Assembly: GCA_963708625.1 (NCBI GenBank)
Contig: CAVPSV010000004.1
Span: 1,550,001-1,614,000, forward strand
Length of the DNA stretch: 64,000 bases
Direction: 5' to 3'
Origin: DASXIF01 sp036498145
GTDB taxonomy: Bacteria; Actinomycetota; Actinomycetes; Mycobacteriales; Jatrophihabitantaceae
In this document: positions 34,712 to 42,826 of the stretch, piece by piece
Layout of the letters: every line of letters starts with the position of its first letter
Numbering within the stretch: the stretch's first letter is position 1
The notes under the pieces: generated by a model
Database searches by the model: none
Seen by the model: only the letters and a program-made list of their open reading frames with translations
What the model was told of the DNA's origin: nothing
Translations under genes and position numbers: made by a program

Positions 34712-35986
34712 GTGATCGACATCGCCGAGGTGCTCGCGCCGCGACGTTTCGGCGTCAGCTTTCGCTGGCTGCTCGGGTCGTCCTGGCTCAGCAACATCGG
34801 CGACGGCGTGGCGCTCGCGGCCGGACCGCTGCTCGTCGCGTCCAGCACCCACAGCGCGTTCCTCATCGCGTCCGGCGCGTTCCTCCAATGGTTGCCGCCG
34901 CTGCTGTTCGGCTTGTGGGCCGGCGCGCTGTCGGACCGGCACGACCGGCGGCGGATCGTGCTGATCGCCGACGCGGTGCGCATCGTGATCCTCGCCGGCA
35001 TCACCGTCGCCGTCTTCTCGCATCATGCCTTCGTCGCGCTCGTGCTCGCGTCCTTGTTCGCACTGGCCACCGCGGAGGTGTTCGCGGACAACACCACCGC
35101 GACGTTGCTACCGATGCTCGTTGCGCGCGACGAACTGGCCACCGCGAACAGCCGCATCCAGTTCGGGCTGGTCACGCTGAACCAGCTGGTCGGCCCGCCG
35201 ATCGGCGCGGCCCTGTTCGCGGCTGGGCGGGCGTGGCCCTTCCTGGCACAGATGGTGATCGTGCTCGCCGCCGTCGGCATGGTGCTGCGCATCGCGCTGC
35301 CGGCGCACCCGCGCGACCGGCACTTGGACTCGACGGTGCGCGCTGACATCGCCGCGGGATTCCGCTGGGTTCGCCGGCATGCCGCGGTCCGCACCCTCGT
35401 GCTGACCATCTTCACCTTCAACATCACCTTCGGCGCCGCGTGGTCGGTGCTGGTGCTGTACTCATCCCGGCGCCTCGGCCTGGGCGCGATCGGCTTCGGC
35501 CTGATCACCACGGTGCAAGCGGCCGGTGGGCTGCTCGGCACGGCGAGCTACGGCTGGATCGTCAAGCGGGTGAGCCTCGGCAACATCATGCGCATCGGAC
35601 TGATCATCGAGACGCTGACGCACCTCGGACTGGCGCTGGCCACCTCGCCGTGGGTGGCCATGCCGATCTTCTTCGTGTTCGGTGCGCACGCGTTCATCTG
35701 GGGCACGACGTCGGTCACGGTGCGACAGCGAGCGGTGCCGCCCGAGCTGCTGGGCCGGGTCACGAGCGTCAACACGATGGGCGTCTTCGGTGGCCTGGTC
35801 GTCGGCTCGGGCGTCGGTGCGGTACTCGCCGGGCATTTCGGTGTCACCGCGCCGTTCTGGTTCGCCTTCGGCGGCTCGGCTGTGTTCCTGGTGCTCATCT
35901 GGCGGCAGTTGGTGCACATCGCGCATGAGACGACGCCTGAACCTGCGTATGAGGTTCCCGCGCAGCCAACGACGCCGACCACCTAG
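34712..35986 (+). CDS. MFS transporter (macrolide-efflux/enterobactin-exporter type)
   Basis: 424 residues, GTG start, about 12 transmembrane segments. FRWLLGSSWLSNIGDGVALAAGPLL and LWAGALSDRHDRRRIVL (motif A) match the DUF894/MefA-like branch. Function is probably export of a small molecule under MarR control. Its 3' end overlaps the convergent DUF2510 gene by 92 bp as drawn. Confidence 0.85.
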   Translation: MIDIAEVLAPRRFGVSFRWLLGSSWLSNIGDGVALAAGPLLVASSTHSAFLIASGAFLQWLPPLLFGLWAGALSDRHDRRRIVLIADAVRIVILAGITVAVFSHHAFVALVLASLFALATAEVFADNTTATLLPMLVARDELATANSRIQFGLVTLNQLVGPPIGAALFAAGRAWPFLAQMVIVLAAVGMVLRIALPAHPRDRHLDSTVRADIAAGFRWVRRHAAVRTLVLTIFTFNITFGAAWSVLVLYSSRRLGLGAIGFGLITTVQAAGGLLGTASYGWIVKRVSLGNIMRIGLIIETLTHLGLALATSPWVAMPIFFVFGAHAFIWGTTSVTVRQRAVPPELLGRVTSVNTMGVFGGLVVGSGVGAVLAGHFGVTAPFWFAFGGSAVFLVLIWRQLVHIAHETTPEPAYEVPAQPTTPTT

Positions 35987-36428
35987 ACGGCGGGACAGGA
36001 CAGCGGCTGAGCTGCGCTATCGCGTTCGGGTGCCGGTGCCGATCGACCCAGCGGTTCGCGTAGAAGCCGCTGACCAGACCCGCGAGCAGGGCGAGCACCG
36101 TGATGACGCGTACTGCGACATGCACCTTCGGCACGATCAGCGCCATCAGCATCGCCGCGCCGATCAACGCGATGCCCAGCCACACCACCGCCGGCCCGGA
36201 GACCACCGTCACCCGGTGCCGGCTCAGCACCAGCCCGAGCACGGTGAGCGCGATCGCGGCGACACCGACGATGCGGGCGATCCGCGTCTGCGATGTCCCC
36301 ACCGCGGTCGGTGGTGCGGCGAACGGTGCGGCGAACGGCGTCCACCGCGCGCCGTCCCACCAGCGGAAGCCACCGCTGCCGTACGGGTCCGGGTACCAGT
36401 CCGGTGGAGGTCCCGCCGATGCGGTCAT
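35895..36428 (-). CDS. DUF2510 membrane protein
   Basis: 177 residues. N-terminal DUF2510 motif PPPDWYPDPYGSGGFRWWDG, then ARWT; two or three transmembrane segments follow (IVGVAAIALTVLGLVL, VVWLGIALIGAAMLMALIV, VITVLALLAGLVSGFY). The ATG overlaps the upstream stop (ATGA). The last 40 residues lie antisense to the MFS gene and look non-native; a frame change near 35995 would end the protein at 35983, so a small indel is possible. Confidence 0.7.
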   Translation of the reverse strand: MTASAGPPPDWYPDPYGSGGFRWWDGARWTPFAAPFAAPPTAVGTSQTRIARIVGVAAIALTVLGLVLSRHRVTVVSGPAVVWLGIALIGAAMLMALIVPKVHVAVRVITVLALLAGLVSGFYANRWVDRHRHPNAIAQLSRCPVPPSRWSASLAAREPHTQVQASSHARCAPTAAR

Positions 36429-36637
36429 ACCGGTGGGATCGGCCGGCAAAGGCAGTCCGCGCGGCGAACCTGCGCGCCCGGGATGTCCCAGTGCACCGCG
36501 ATGACCTGGTACGTGCCGCGGGCGAGTCGCACCACGTCACCCACTCGAGGCACGGAGAAGTCGCTCTGCGAGTTCACCCGCTGCAGTTCGGGGGAGCCAG
36601 GCTCCTCCTGGCGGAATACGACGACCACGGGTAGCAC
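36425..36637 (-). CDS. Small beta-barrel-like protein, unknown function
   Basis: 70 residues from a GTG (36637; GTG 36628 is an alternative). PRVGDVVRLARGTYQVIAVHWD is related to the small protein at 33817. It is coupled to the DUF2510 gene by ATGA overlap and diverges from the EEP-family gene with only 9 bp between starts, so promoters must overlap the coding regions. Confidence 0.55.
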   Translation of the reverse strand: MLPVVVVFRQEEPGSPELQRVNSQSDFSVPRVGDVVRLARGTYQVIAVHWDIPGAQVRRADCLCRPIPPV

Positions 36638-36646
36638 GATAGGACG

Positions 36647-37339
36647 GTGCGCCTGATGAGTTACAACATCCGGTCCCTGCGCGACGACCGGCACGCGGTG
36701 GCGCGGGTGATCCGAGCCGTCGATCCGGATGTGTTGTGCATCCAGGAGGCGCCCCGGTTCCTGTGCTGGCGGCACAAATGCCGGTGGCTGGCCAGGGCCA
36801 CCGGCCTGCGGATCGCCTCGGGTGGCCGGGTCGCCGCCGCGAACATGATCATGGTGCGGCCGGGGATCGAGGTGCAGGCCGCGCGCAGCGTGCTGTTCAC
36901 CAAGGATCCGCGGCTGCACCAGCGCGGGCTTGCCATGGCACTGCTGAACACGGCCGATCACCGGCTGGTCGCCGCCGGCACGCATCTGGATGGTTGGCCG
37001 GAGCCGAGGCTGCGGCATGTGCGGGAGCTGTTCGCCGCGCTCGATGCGTTCGTCCCGAATGCGGTGCCGTTCGCGCTGGCGGGTGACTTCAACGACGATC
37101 CCGGCAGTGCGGTGTGGGACGCGCTGTCCGAGCGCGGTGCCGACGCCTTCGCCGCCGTCGGCGCCGGCGCCGGGTTCACCCTCAACGTCACTGAGCCGAC
37201 CCGGCGGATCGACGGGGTGTTCGCCAGTCCGGGGCTACGGCCGCGGACGGCGACGGCCCTGGACAGCCCGGACGTGCGTATCGCCAGTGATCACCGGCCG
37301 TTCGTCACCGATCTGGAGCTGGGTGTCGCGTTGGGGTAG
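36647..37339 (+). CDS. Endonuclease/exonuclease/phosphatase (EEP) family protein
   Basis: 230 residues. Metal-dependent phosphoesterase motifs in order: SYNIRSL, CIQEAP, GTHLDG, AGDFNDDP, RRIDGVFAS and SDHRPFV, covering the Asn, Glu, Asp, Asn and His active-site residues. No signal peptide. The substrate could be nucleic acid, phospholipid or an inositol phosphate; the sequence does not decide. Confidence 0.85.
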   Translation: MRLMSYNIRSLRDDRHAVARVIRAVDPDVLCIQEAPRFLCWRHKCRWLARATGLRIASGGRVAAANMIMVRPGIEVQAARSVLFTKDPRLHQRGLAMALLNTADHRLVAAGTHLDGWPEPRLRHVRELFAALDAFVPNAVPFALAGDFNDDPGSAVWDALSERGADAFAAVGAGAGFTLNVTEPTRRIDGVFASPGLRPRTATALDSPDVRIASDHRPFVTDLELGVALG

Positions 37340-37357
37340 AGCGCTAGGCGAGGCTGC

Positions 37358-37795
37358 TCAGCCGGATGCGTCGGGGGCGGCCGGTACCGGCCCCAGTGAC
37401 TTGGTCATCCGTCCCTGCACGGCCAGCACACCATCGGACTCGCGGGTGATGTCGACGGAGACGAAGGCCAGCGAGCGGCCGCACTTGAGCACCGTCGCCT
37501 CGACCAGTGCACGGTCGCCGAGCGGCACCGGCGCGAACCAGGACAGGTTGAGGTCGGTGGAGACCCCGAAGCGGTTGTGCTGGTCGGCGGTGATGATGGC
37601 CAGCGTGCCGACGACGTCCACCAGCGTCGCCGCGACGCCGCCGTGCATCGTCTTCGCGGAGTTGACCAGGTCAAGGGTGACCTCGACCGAGATCGCGACC
37701 CGGCCGTCGGTGAGACTCACCGGCTCCATGCCCGGCACGCTCCAGCCGTAGTCGCGCCGGGCGGCGAGTGCGGCGCGCAGGTCCTCGAAGTCCAT
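37358..37795 (-). CDS. PaaI-type hotdog thioesterase
   Basis: 145 residues. MHGGVAATLVDVVGTLAI is the HGG-x-x-x-x-x-x-D motif of acyl-CoA thioesterases, and DLNLSWFAPVPLG is the usual central strand. It hydrolyses an acyl- or aryl-CoA ester; the substrate is unknown. Confidence 0.85.
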   Translation of the reverse strand: MDFEDLRAALAARRDYGWSVPGMEPVSLTDGRVAISVEVTLDLVNSAKTMHGGVAATLVDVVGTLAIITADQHNRFGVSTDLNLSWFAPVPLGDRALVEATVLKCGRSLAFVSVDITRESDGVLAVQGRMTKSLGPVPAAPDASG

Positions 37796-37901
37796 GACCG
37801 GTGATTCTGCCGTCCTCGCGCCGTCCTACCACCATGACCTTGCTTGCACCCGCATCGGAGCGGGCGAAAACCGCCTTGACGCGTACGCGTCGAGGCACGA
37901 C

Positions 37902-37921
37902 ACTTAAGTACATGCTTAAGT
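37902..37921 (+). promoter_or_regulatory. ArsR operator overlapping its own start codon
   Basis: Perfect inverted repeat ACTTAAG-N6-CTTAAGT with the arsR ATG (37912) in the centre. TTGACG at 37876 is a plausible -35. Repressor binding here would block a leaderless or near-leaderless transcript of the three-gene operon. Confidence 0.65.
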
Positions 37922-38325
37922 ATGCGGACGGGGACACGGTGAGCCTGACATTCCAGGCCCTGGCCGATCCCACCAGGCGCACCATCGTCGAGCGGCTCAG
38001 CCTCGGCTCGGCCTCGGTCAGCGAGCTGGCTGCACCGCTGTCGGTCTCCTTGCCCGCGGTGCATCAGCACCTGCAGGTCCTCGAACACAGCGGCCTGGTC
38101 CGATCCGAGAAGGTCGGCCGGGTGCGCACCTGCCACCTGGAACCCACGATGCTGCAGACCGTCGAAAATTGGATCGAGCAGCGTCGTGCGATGTGGGAGC
38201 GTCGGCTCGACCGGTTGGACGCCTACCTCGCCACCCTGCCGCCGGAAGTCACTCCGAGCGCAGGCACCGAACCGGTCCGCAAAGCCGATCAAGCCGATCA
38301 GGCCGGTAAGGAAGGCAACCGATGA
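37912..38325 (+). CDS. ArsR-family transcriptional regulator
   Basis: 137 residues from ATG 37912; the frame is open to 37801 but family similarity begins at FQALADPTRRTIVERL. HTH: SVSELAAPLSVSLPAVHQHLQVL, then EHSGLVRSEKVGRVRTCHLEP. No metal-binding cysteines, so this is the non-metal subgroup usually found with AHSA1/SRPBCC partners, as here (ATGA overlap). Confidence 0.9.
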   Translation: MLKYADGDTVSLTFQALADPTRRTIVERLSLGSASVSELAAPLSVSLPAVHQHLQVLEHSGLVRSEKVGRVRTCHLEPTMLQTVENWIEQRRAMWERRLDRLDAYLATLPPEVTPSAGTEPVRKADQADQAGKEGNR

Positions 38326-38789
38326 ACCGCACCGTCGTGCACGACACGTTCGTGCTGGAACGCCGCTACGGCGCCTCGCCGCGGCGCGTATTCGGCGCCT
38401 GGTCCAACCAGGCCGCCAAGGAGCAATGGTGGGGCCCGGACGAGCAGGTCGAGGCGTTCGAGCACGCGATGGACTTCCGCGTCGGTGGCCGTGAGACGAT
38501 CAACGCGAAGCTCGTCGAGCCGGCCGCGACCGTGAGCTTCGAGGCGCTGTATCAGGACATCGTCGACGGCGAGCGGATCGTCTACTCCTACGAGATGGCG
38601 ATGAACGGCCGCCGAATCTCCGTCTCGGTGGCCACCGTCGAGTTCTTGTCCGACCCCGCTGGCACACTGCTGATCCTGACCGAGCAAGGCGCCTATCTCG
38701 ACGGGCTCGATACCCGAGCCCAGCGCGAACAGGGCACCGCACAGTTGCTCGCCCAGCTCACCACCTACCTCGAGAAGGAGACGTCATGA
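38322..38789 (+). CDS. AHSA1/SRPBCC-domain protein
   Basis: 155 residues. FVLERRYGASPRRVFGAWSN, QWWGPDE and FRVGGRETI are typical AHSA1-like ligand-binding fold motifs. Overlaps both neighbours by ATGA, forming a tightly coupled arsR-ahsA1-MFS operon; such pairs usually act in sensing or binding a hydrophobic compound that the pump exports. Confidence 0.85.
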   Translation: MNRTVVHDTFVLERRYGASPRRVFGAWSNQAAKEQWWGPDEQVEAFEHAMDFRVGGRETINAKLVEPAATVSFEALYQDIVDGERIVYSYEMAMNGRRISVSVATVEFLSDPAGTLLILTEQGAYLDGLDTRAQREQGTAQLLAQLTTYLEKETS

Positions 38790-40327
38790 CCGCCACCGAT
38801 CGCTCCCGGTGGATCGCGCTCTATGTGCTGTGCACCGGGATGCTCATGATCGTGCTGGACGTGACGGTGGTGAACGTCGCGCTGCCGTACGTGCAGACCG
38901 ACCTCGGCTTCTCGCCGTCCGGGTTGGCGTGGGTGGTGAACGCGTACCTGATCGCATTCGGCGGACTGCTGCTGTTGGCCGGCCGGCTCGGCGACCTGTT
39001 CGGGCGGCGCCGGATCTTCCTGGTCGGGCTGGCGGTGTTCACGGTGGCGTCCATGGTGTGCGGGCTCGCGCAGAACCAGCTCACGCTCGTGCTTGCCCGG
39101 TTCGTGCAGGGCGCCGGCGGCGCGATGACGTCCGCGGTGATCCTCGGCGTGATCGTCACGATGTTCACCGAACCGCGCGAGCAGGCGAAGGCGATCGGTG
39201 TGTTCGCGTTCGTGGCCTCGGCCGGAGGCGCGGTGGGTCTGCTCGCCGGCGGCGTACTGACGCAGGCCATCAACTGGCACTGGATCTTCTTCATCAACGT
39301 CCCGATCGGCATCGCGACCGCGGTACTGGCCCGGCGGTACGTCGCCGACGACAAGGGCACCGGTGCACGGGCCGGCATCGACGTGCTCGGCGCGGTGCTG
39401 GTGACGGCAGCGCTGATGCTCGGCGTGTACACGATCGTGAAGCCGGCCGCGGAGCATGGTTGGACCGCCACCGGCACGCTTGTCCTCGCTGCCGTCAGCA
39501 TCGTGTTGCTCATTGCCTTCGGTGTGCGCGAGGCGACCGCCGCGGTGCCGCTGATGCCGTTGCGCATCTTCCGGTCACGCAACCTGGCCGGTGCGAACGT
39601 GATGCAGGTGGTCGGCGCCGCCGGGCTGTTCGGCGTGTTCTTCCTCGGCGCGTTGTACGTGCAGAAGGTGTTGCACTACAGCCCGTTGAAGATCGGCTTC
39701 GCGTTCCTGCCGGTCTCGGTGTTGATGGGCACGATCTCGGTCCGGTACTCCGACCGTCTCACGCACCGCTTCGGCGGCCGCACGCTGGCCGTCGCCGGTT
39801 TCACCATCATCAGCGCGGCGCTGTTCTGGTTCGCGGCGGCACCGGCGAGCGGTGGCTACCTGGCGCACCTGTTCGGGCCGTTCGTGCTCATCGGCGTAGG
39901 TGCCGGCCTGTGCTTCCCGCCATTGATGGGGCTGGCCATGTCCGGGGTTCGCCCGCAGGACGCCGGGTTGGCCTCTGGGCTGGTGAACACCACCGCACAG
40001 GTGGGTGGGGCGCTGGGCCTCGCGGTACTGGCGACCCTCACCGCGACCCGGACTGCGCACCTGCGTGCGTCCGGGCACACCGAAGCGGCTGCACTGACCG
40101 GTGGCTACCACCTCGGGTTCGTGATCTCCGGCGCGCTCGTGCTGGTCGGTGCCGTGGTGGCCCTGCTGGTGCTGGAATCGCCCGCGCCAGTGGATCCCGC
40201 TCACAGTTCTCCCGCGGACGGTTCTGCCACCGCGGAAGCGTCCAGCGTCGACACAGTCCGCGACTCCGAGGCGAGCACCGTCAGCACCGGTGCGGCCGAT
40301 GCCGAACCGCAGGGGGCGCCCTGTTGA
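38786..40327 (+). CDS. MFS transporter, DHA2 (EmrB/QacA) family
   Basis: 513 residues with 14 predicted transmembrane segments. MIVLDVTVVNVALPYVQTDL (motif D1) and GRLGDLFGRRRIFLVGL (motif A) define DHA2 drug:H+ antiporters; SGLVNTTAQVGGALGLAVLATL is the family's later helix. The acidic/serine-rich cytoplasmic tail is unusual in length. It is the third gene of the ArsR operon, so expression is probably induced by its substrate. Confidence 0.9.
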   Translation: MTATDRSRWIALYVLCTGMLMIVLDVTVVNVALPYVQTDLGFSPSGLAWVVNAYLIAFGGLLLLAGRLGDLFGRRRIFLVGLAVFTVASMVCGLAQNQLTLVLARFVQGAGGAMTSAVILGVIVTMFTEPREQAKAIGVFAFVASAGGAVGLLAGGVLTQAINWHWIFFINVPIGIATAVLARRYVADDKGTGARAGIDVLGAVLVTAALMLGVYTIVKPAAEHGWTATGTLVLAAVSIVLLIAFGVREATAAVPLMPLRIFRSRNLAGANVMQVVGAAGLFGVFFLGALYVQKVLHYSPLKIGFAFLPVSVLMGTISVRYSDRLTHRFGGRTLAVAGFTIISAALFWFAAAPASGGYLAHLFGPFVLIGVGAGLCFPPLMGLAMSGVRPQDAGLASGLVNTTAQVGGALGLAVLATLTATRTAHLRASGHTEAAALTGGYHLGFVISGALVLVGAVVALLVLESPAPVDPAHSSPADGSATAEASSVDTVRDSEASTVSTGAADAEPQGAPC

Positions 40328-40343
40328 TCGACGTTCGGATGCG

Positions 40344-41210
40344 TCAGGTGCGAATCTGTTCGCGCAGCGGCTCGAGCTTGGCGGCCAACCGGTCCAGGTA
40401 GGACAGCACCTCGCTGGGCTCCCGGTCCGGCATGCCGTACAGCGCGTCGGTCACGCCGGCATCGGCCCAGCGCGCGAGCCGGTCGGGATCGGGGCGGACG
40501 TCCAGCGCCACGATCCGAGGTGCTCCTTCGCGCCCAGCGGCTGCCCACCGATCCTGCAGCCGCTGCGCCGAGGTGATCACGTCCTCAGCCCCGTCGCGCG
40601 GCGTGGTGATCCACCCGTCCGCGTTGGCGACGATCCAGTCGAAGGTCCGGTCGGTCCCGCCGGCGCCGACCAGCACCTGGATAGTGCCTTGGGGCTTCGG
40701 CCAGGCCCAGCTCGGGCCGAACTTCACGAACTCGCCGTCGTAGCTCGCCTCTTCCTGGGTCCACAGCGCGCGCATCGCCTCCAGATACTCGCGCAGCACT
40801 GTCCGGCGTTTCGGGCCGGGCACGCCGTGGTCGGCGAGCTCGTCGGTGTTCCAGCCGAACCCGACGCCCATGGTCACCCGCCCACCGGACAGGTGGTCCA
40901 GGCTCGCGACCGTCTTGGCGAGCGTGATCGGGTCGTGCTCGACCGGTAACGCGATGGCGGTGGCCAGTTCGATTCGCTGCGTGCGGGCCGCGACTCCGGC
41001 CAGTGACACCCAGGGATCCAGAATTCGCATGTACCGGTCGTCCGGCAGCGAGCCGTCGTCGGTGCCTGGATGTGCGGCCTCCCGCTTGACCGGAATGTGC
41101 GTGTGCTCCGGCACGAAGAACGAGTCGAAGCCGCGCTCCTCGGCCGCCGGCCCGGCCTCGAACGGCGTGATGCCCCGGTCGCTGGTGAACAGCACGCACC
41201 CGAATCGCAT
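40344..41210 (-). CDS. LLM-class F420-dependent oxidoreductase
   Basis: 288 residues, luciferase-like TIM barrel. FVPEHTHIPV, then RILDPWVSLAGVAART, LPVEHDPITLAKTVASLD and SGGRVTMGVGFGWN are conserved in the F420-binding subgroup common in actinobacteria. Reduces or oxidises an unknown substrate with coenzyme F420. Convergent with the DHA2 pump. Confidence 0.85.
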   Translation of the reverse strand: MRFGCVLFTSDRGITPFEAGPAAEERGFDSFFVPEHTHIPVKREAAHPGTDDGSLPDDRYMRILDPWVSLAGVAARTQRIELATAIALPVEHDPITLAKTVASLDHLSGGRVTMGVGFGWNTDELADHGVPGPKRRTVLREYLEAMRALWTQEEASYDGEFVKFGPSWAWPKPQGTIQVLVGAGGTDRTFDWIVANADGWITTPRDGAEDVITSAQRLQDRWAAAGREGAPRIVALDVRPDPDRLARWADAGVTDALYGMPDREPSEVLSYLDRLAAKLEPLREQIRT

Positions 41211-41317
41211 CTGAACACCGTACCGGTCACCTGTCCGACCACTCTTGCTCGCACCCGCCTCCGGCCCGGCGAATGCCGGACCCGAGGCGAGCCGCTATCG
41301 GCGTGCGAAACGAATGG

Positions 41318-42067
41318 TCAGCTGTGCTGCCAGGTCACCGAGAACGCGTTGTTGTTGCTCAGGTTCGACACCGCGGCCTTCGTGGTTCGAGACGTGGCCA
41401 TGGTGATCTTCTGCGGGGTCGGCACGGTACCCAGTGCGGCGCCGTTGACGGTGGCGTTGGAGAAGTTCATCGTTCCGAAATCGGCCAGTGGCAGCACGCC
41501 ACTGCTGCTGGAGGGAGCCTCGGCGATCACCTCGGCGGACGCGTTGCGGCCGGACGACGCCGTGCCGTGCTGGGTGTGCGACCAGCCCTGGGTGCTGTCG
41601 CTGAGCACGAGGGTGTACTTGCCGGAGCCGTTGAACGTCACGCTGGCGCTGAAGTGGTCTCCTGGTCGCACCGTGTTCGAGAAGTTCACCGGGTACGCCG
41701 GGTAGAACTCATACCAGCTGTAGTACGTGGGGGTTCCGCGCGAGCAGTCCGCTTCGCTGCCGGTCTGTTCCACCGAGTTGCTGCCGTCCCCGTCCAACCC
41801 GACCCAGAACGACGAGTAGGCCGTCTGCCTGCTGCTACACGTCACCGTCGGCTGCACCCAGCTCGCCGAGACGACGGTGTACGTCCCACCGGTGTTGTCC
41901 CAGCCTGCCCAGTTGGACGAGGTCGCATGGGTGAGGTGGTGCACGACGATCTCAGCAGGCGCCAGCCGAACGGTGGCCGCGCCGGCTGCGGTCGGCGCTG
42001 CTACGAGCAGCGCTGCCGCGAGGGTGAGGACCGCCCATAGGGTGAGGCGGCGATTGGGTGGACGCAT
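41318..42067 (-). CDS. Peptidase G1 (eqolisin)-like secreted protein
   Basis: 249 residues with a signal peptide (MRPPNRRLTLWAVLTLAAALL..AGA). The mature part contains SSNWAGWDN, FWVGLDGDGSNSVEQTGSEA, YYSWYEFYPA, and ASAEVIAEAPSS, matching the glutamic peptidase beta-sandwich, with the Q and E of the catalytic dyad in the VEQTG and AEVIAE regions. Eqolisins are best known from fungi as acid proteases; bacterial members exist but are little studied. Confidence 0.75.
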   Translation of the reverse strand: MRPPNRRLTLWAVLTLAAALLVAAPTAAGAATVRLAPAEIVVHHLTHATSSNWAGWDNTGGTYTVVSASWVQPTVTCSSRQTAYSSFWVGLDGDGSNSVEQTGSEADCSRGTPTYYSWYEFYPAYPVNFSNTVRPGDHFSASVTFNGSGKYTLVLSDSTQGWSHTQHGTASSGRNASAEVIAEAPSSSSGVLPLADFGTMNFSNATVNGAALGTVPTPQKITMATSRTTKAAVSNLSNNNAFSVTWQHS

Positions 42068-42089
42068 CGGAACCTCCGAGGATGCAACC

Positions 42090-42110
42090 CCGACGCGGGT
42101 CTCGCGTCGG
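42090..42110 (-). promoter_or_regulatory. Inverted repeat in the leader of the G1 peptidase gene
   Basis: CCGACGCG-GGTCT-CGCGTCGG, perfect 8-bp arms, 22 bp before the start codon at 42067. Could be an RNA hairpin in the 5' leader or a protein site. Confidence 0.45.
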
Positions 42111-42180
42111 TGATCGAATCCTGAGGCTTGCTGCAGCGCCTGTCTGCGCCGCGATCATTCACGTTGCTGCACGTCCGGAA

Positions 42181-42198
42181 GTTGACACTTGCGTCAAC
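42181..42198. promoter_or_regulatory. Palindrome GTTGAC-N6-GTCAAC
   Basis: Perfect 6-bp arms between the VOC gene stop and the G1 peptidase gene. On the minus strand it places TTGACG as a possible -35 for the peptidase gene. Function unproven. Confidence 0.35.
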
Positions 42199-42222
42199 CC
42201 CGGGGTGCCGAGCCCCGCACCA

Positions 42223-42639
42223 TCAGCGATTGGCCCAGCCTCGTTCCTGCAGCACCCAGGTGTTGCCGTCCGGGTCCGCGAAATCGGCGAAGCTGCCGTA
42301 GTCGTTGTGTTTCGGGTCGGCGCCCGGCTGCCAGCCGTCACCGGTCATGTGCCGCGTCTCGGAGACCTCGATGCCGCGCTCACGCAGGTCGGCGCATGCG
42401 GCCTCGATATCGTTCACCATCAGGTGGATGCCCTTCACCGACCCCGGTGCAGCGTCACTGATGCCCACGCCGAACGAGACCGAGCAGGCCGATCCGGGTG
42501 GCGTGACCTGTACGACGCGGAACTCGTCGCCGGCGCGATGGTCCACGTCCAGGGCGAAGCCGAGCCGTTCGGTGTAGAACGCCTTGGCGCGGTCCACATC
42601 GGCCACCGGCAGCAGCACGAGCTCGAGCTGGTAGTCCAT
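42223..42639 (-). CDS. VOC-family (glyoxalase/bleomycin resistance-like) protein
   Basis: 138 residues in two beta-alpha-beta-beta-beta modules: LVLLPVADVDRAKAFYTERLGF at the N-terminus and SFADFADPDGNTWVLQE at the end, the usual VOC signature. It is a metal-dependent or binding protein of unknown substrate. Confidence 0.85.
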   Translation of the reverse strand: MDYQLELVLLPVADVDRAKAFYTERLGFALDVDHRAGDEFRVVQVTPPGSACSVSFGVGISDAAPGSVKGIHLMVNDIEAACADLRERGIEVSETRHMTGDGWQPGADPKHNDYGSFADFADPDGNTWVLQERGWANR

Positions 42640-42826
42640 TCAGGCCTCCGTTACGCGGGTGGGGGACTCACCGTACGGCGCCGCTGCGACAACCACTCAT
42701 CGCGCTCGGTTCCGGCGCACCGCAGATTGCTGCGCTGATTTGTCCTCTTTCGGACGAGCCCATTCGAGTCGCCCGTGGCGGCTCATACCGTCGCGGTGCC
42801 CAGGTCCCCCGCGCACAAGGAGCACC

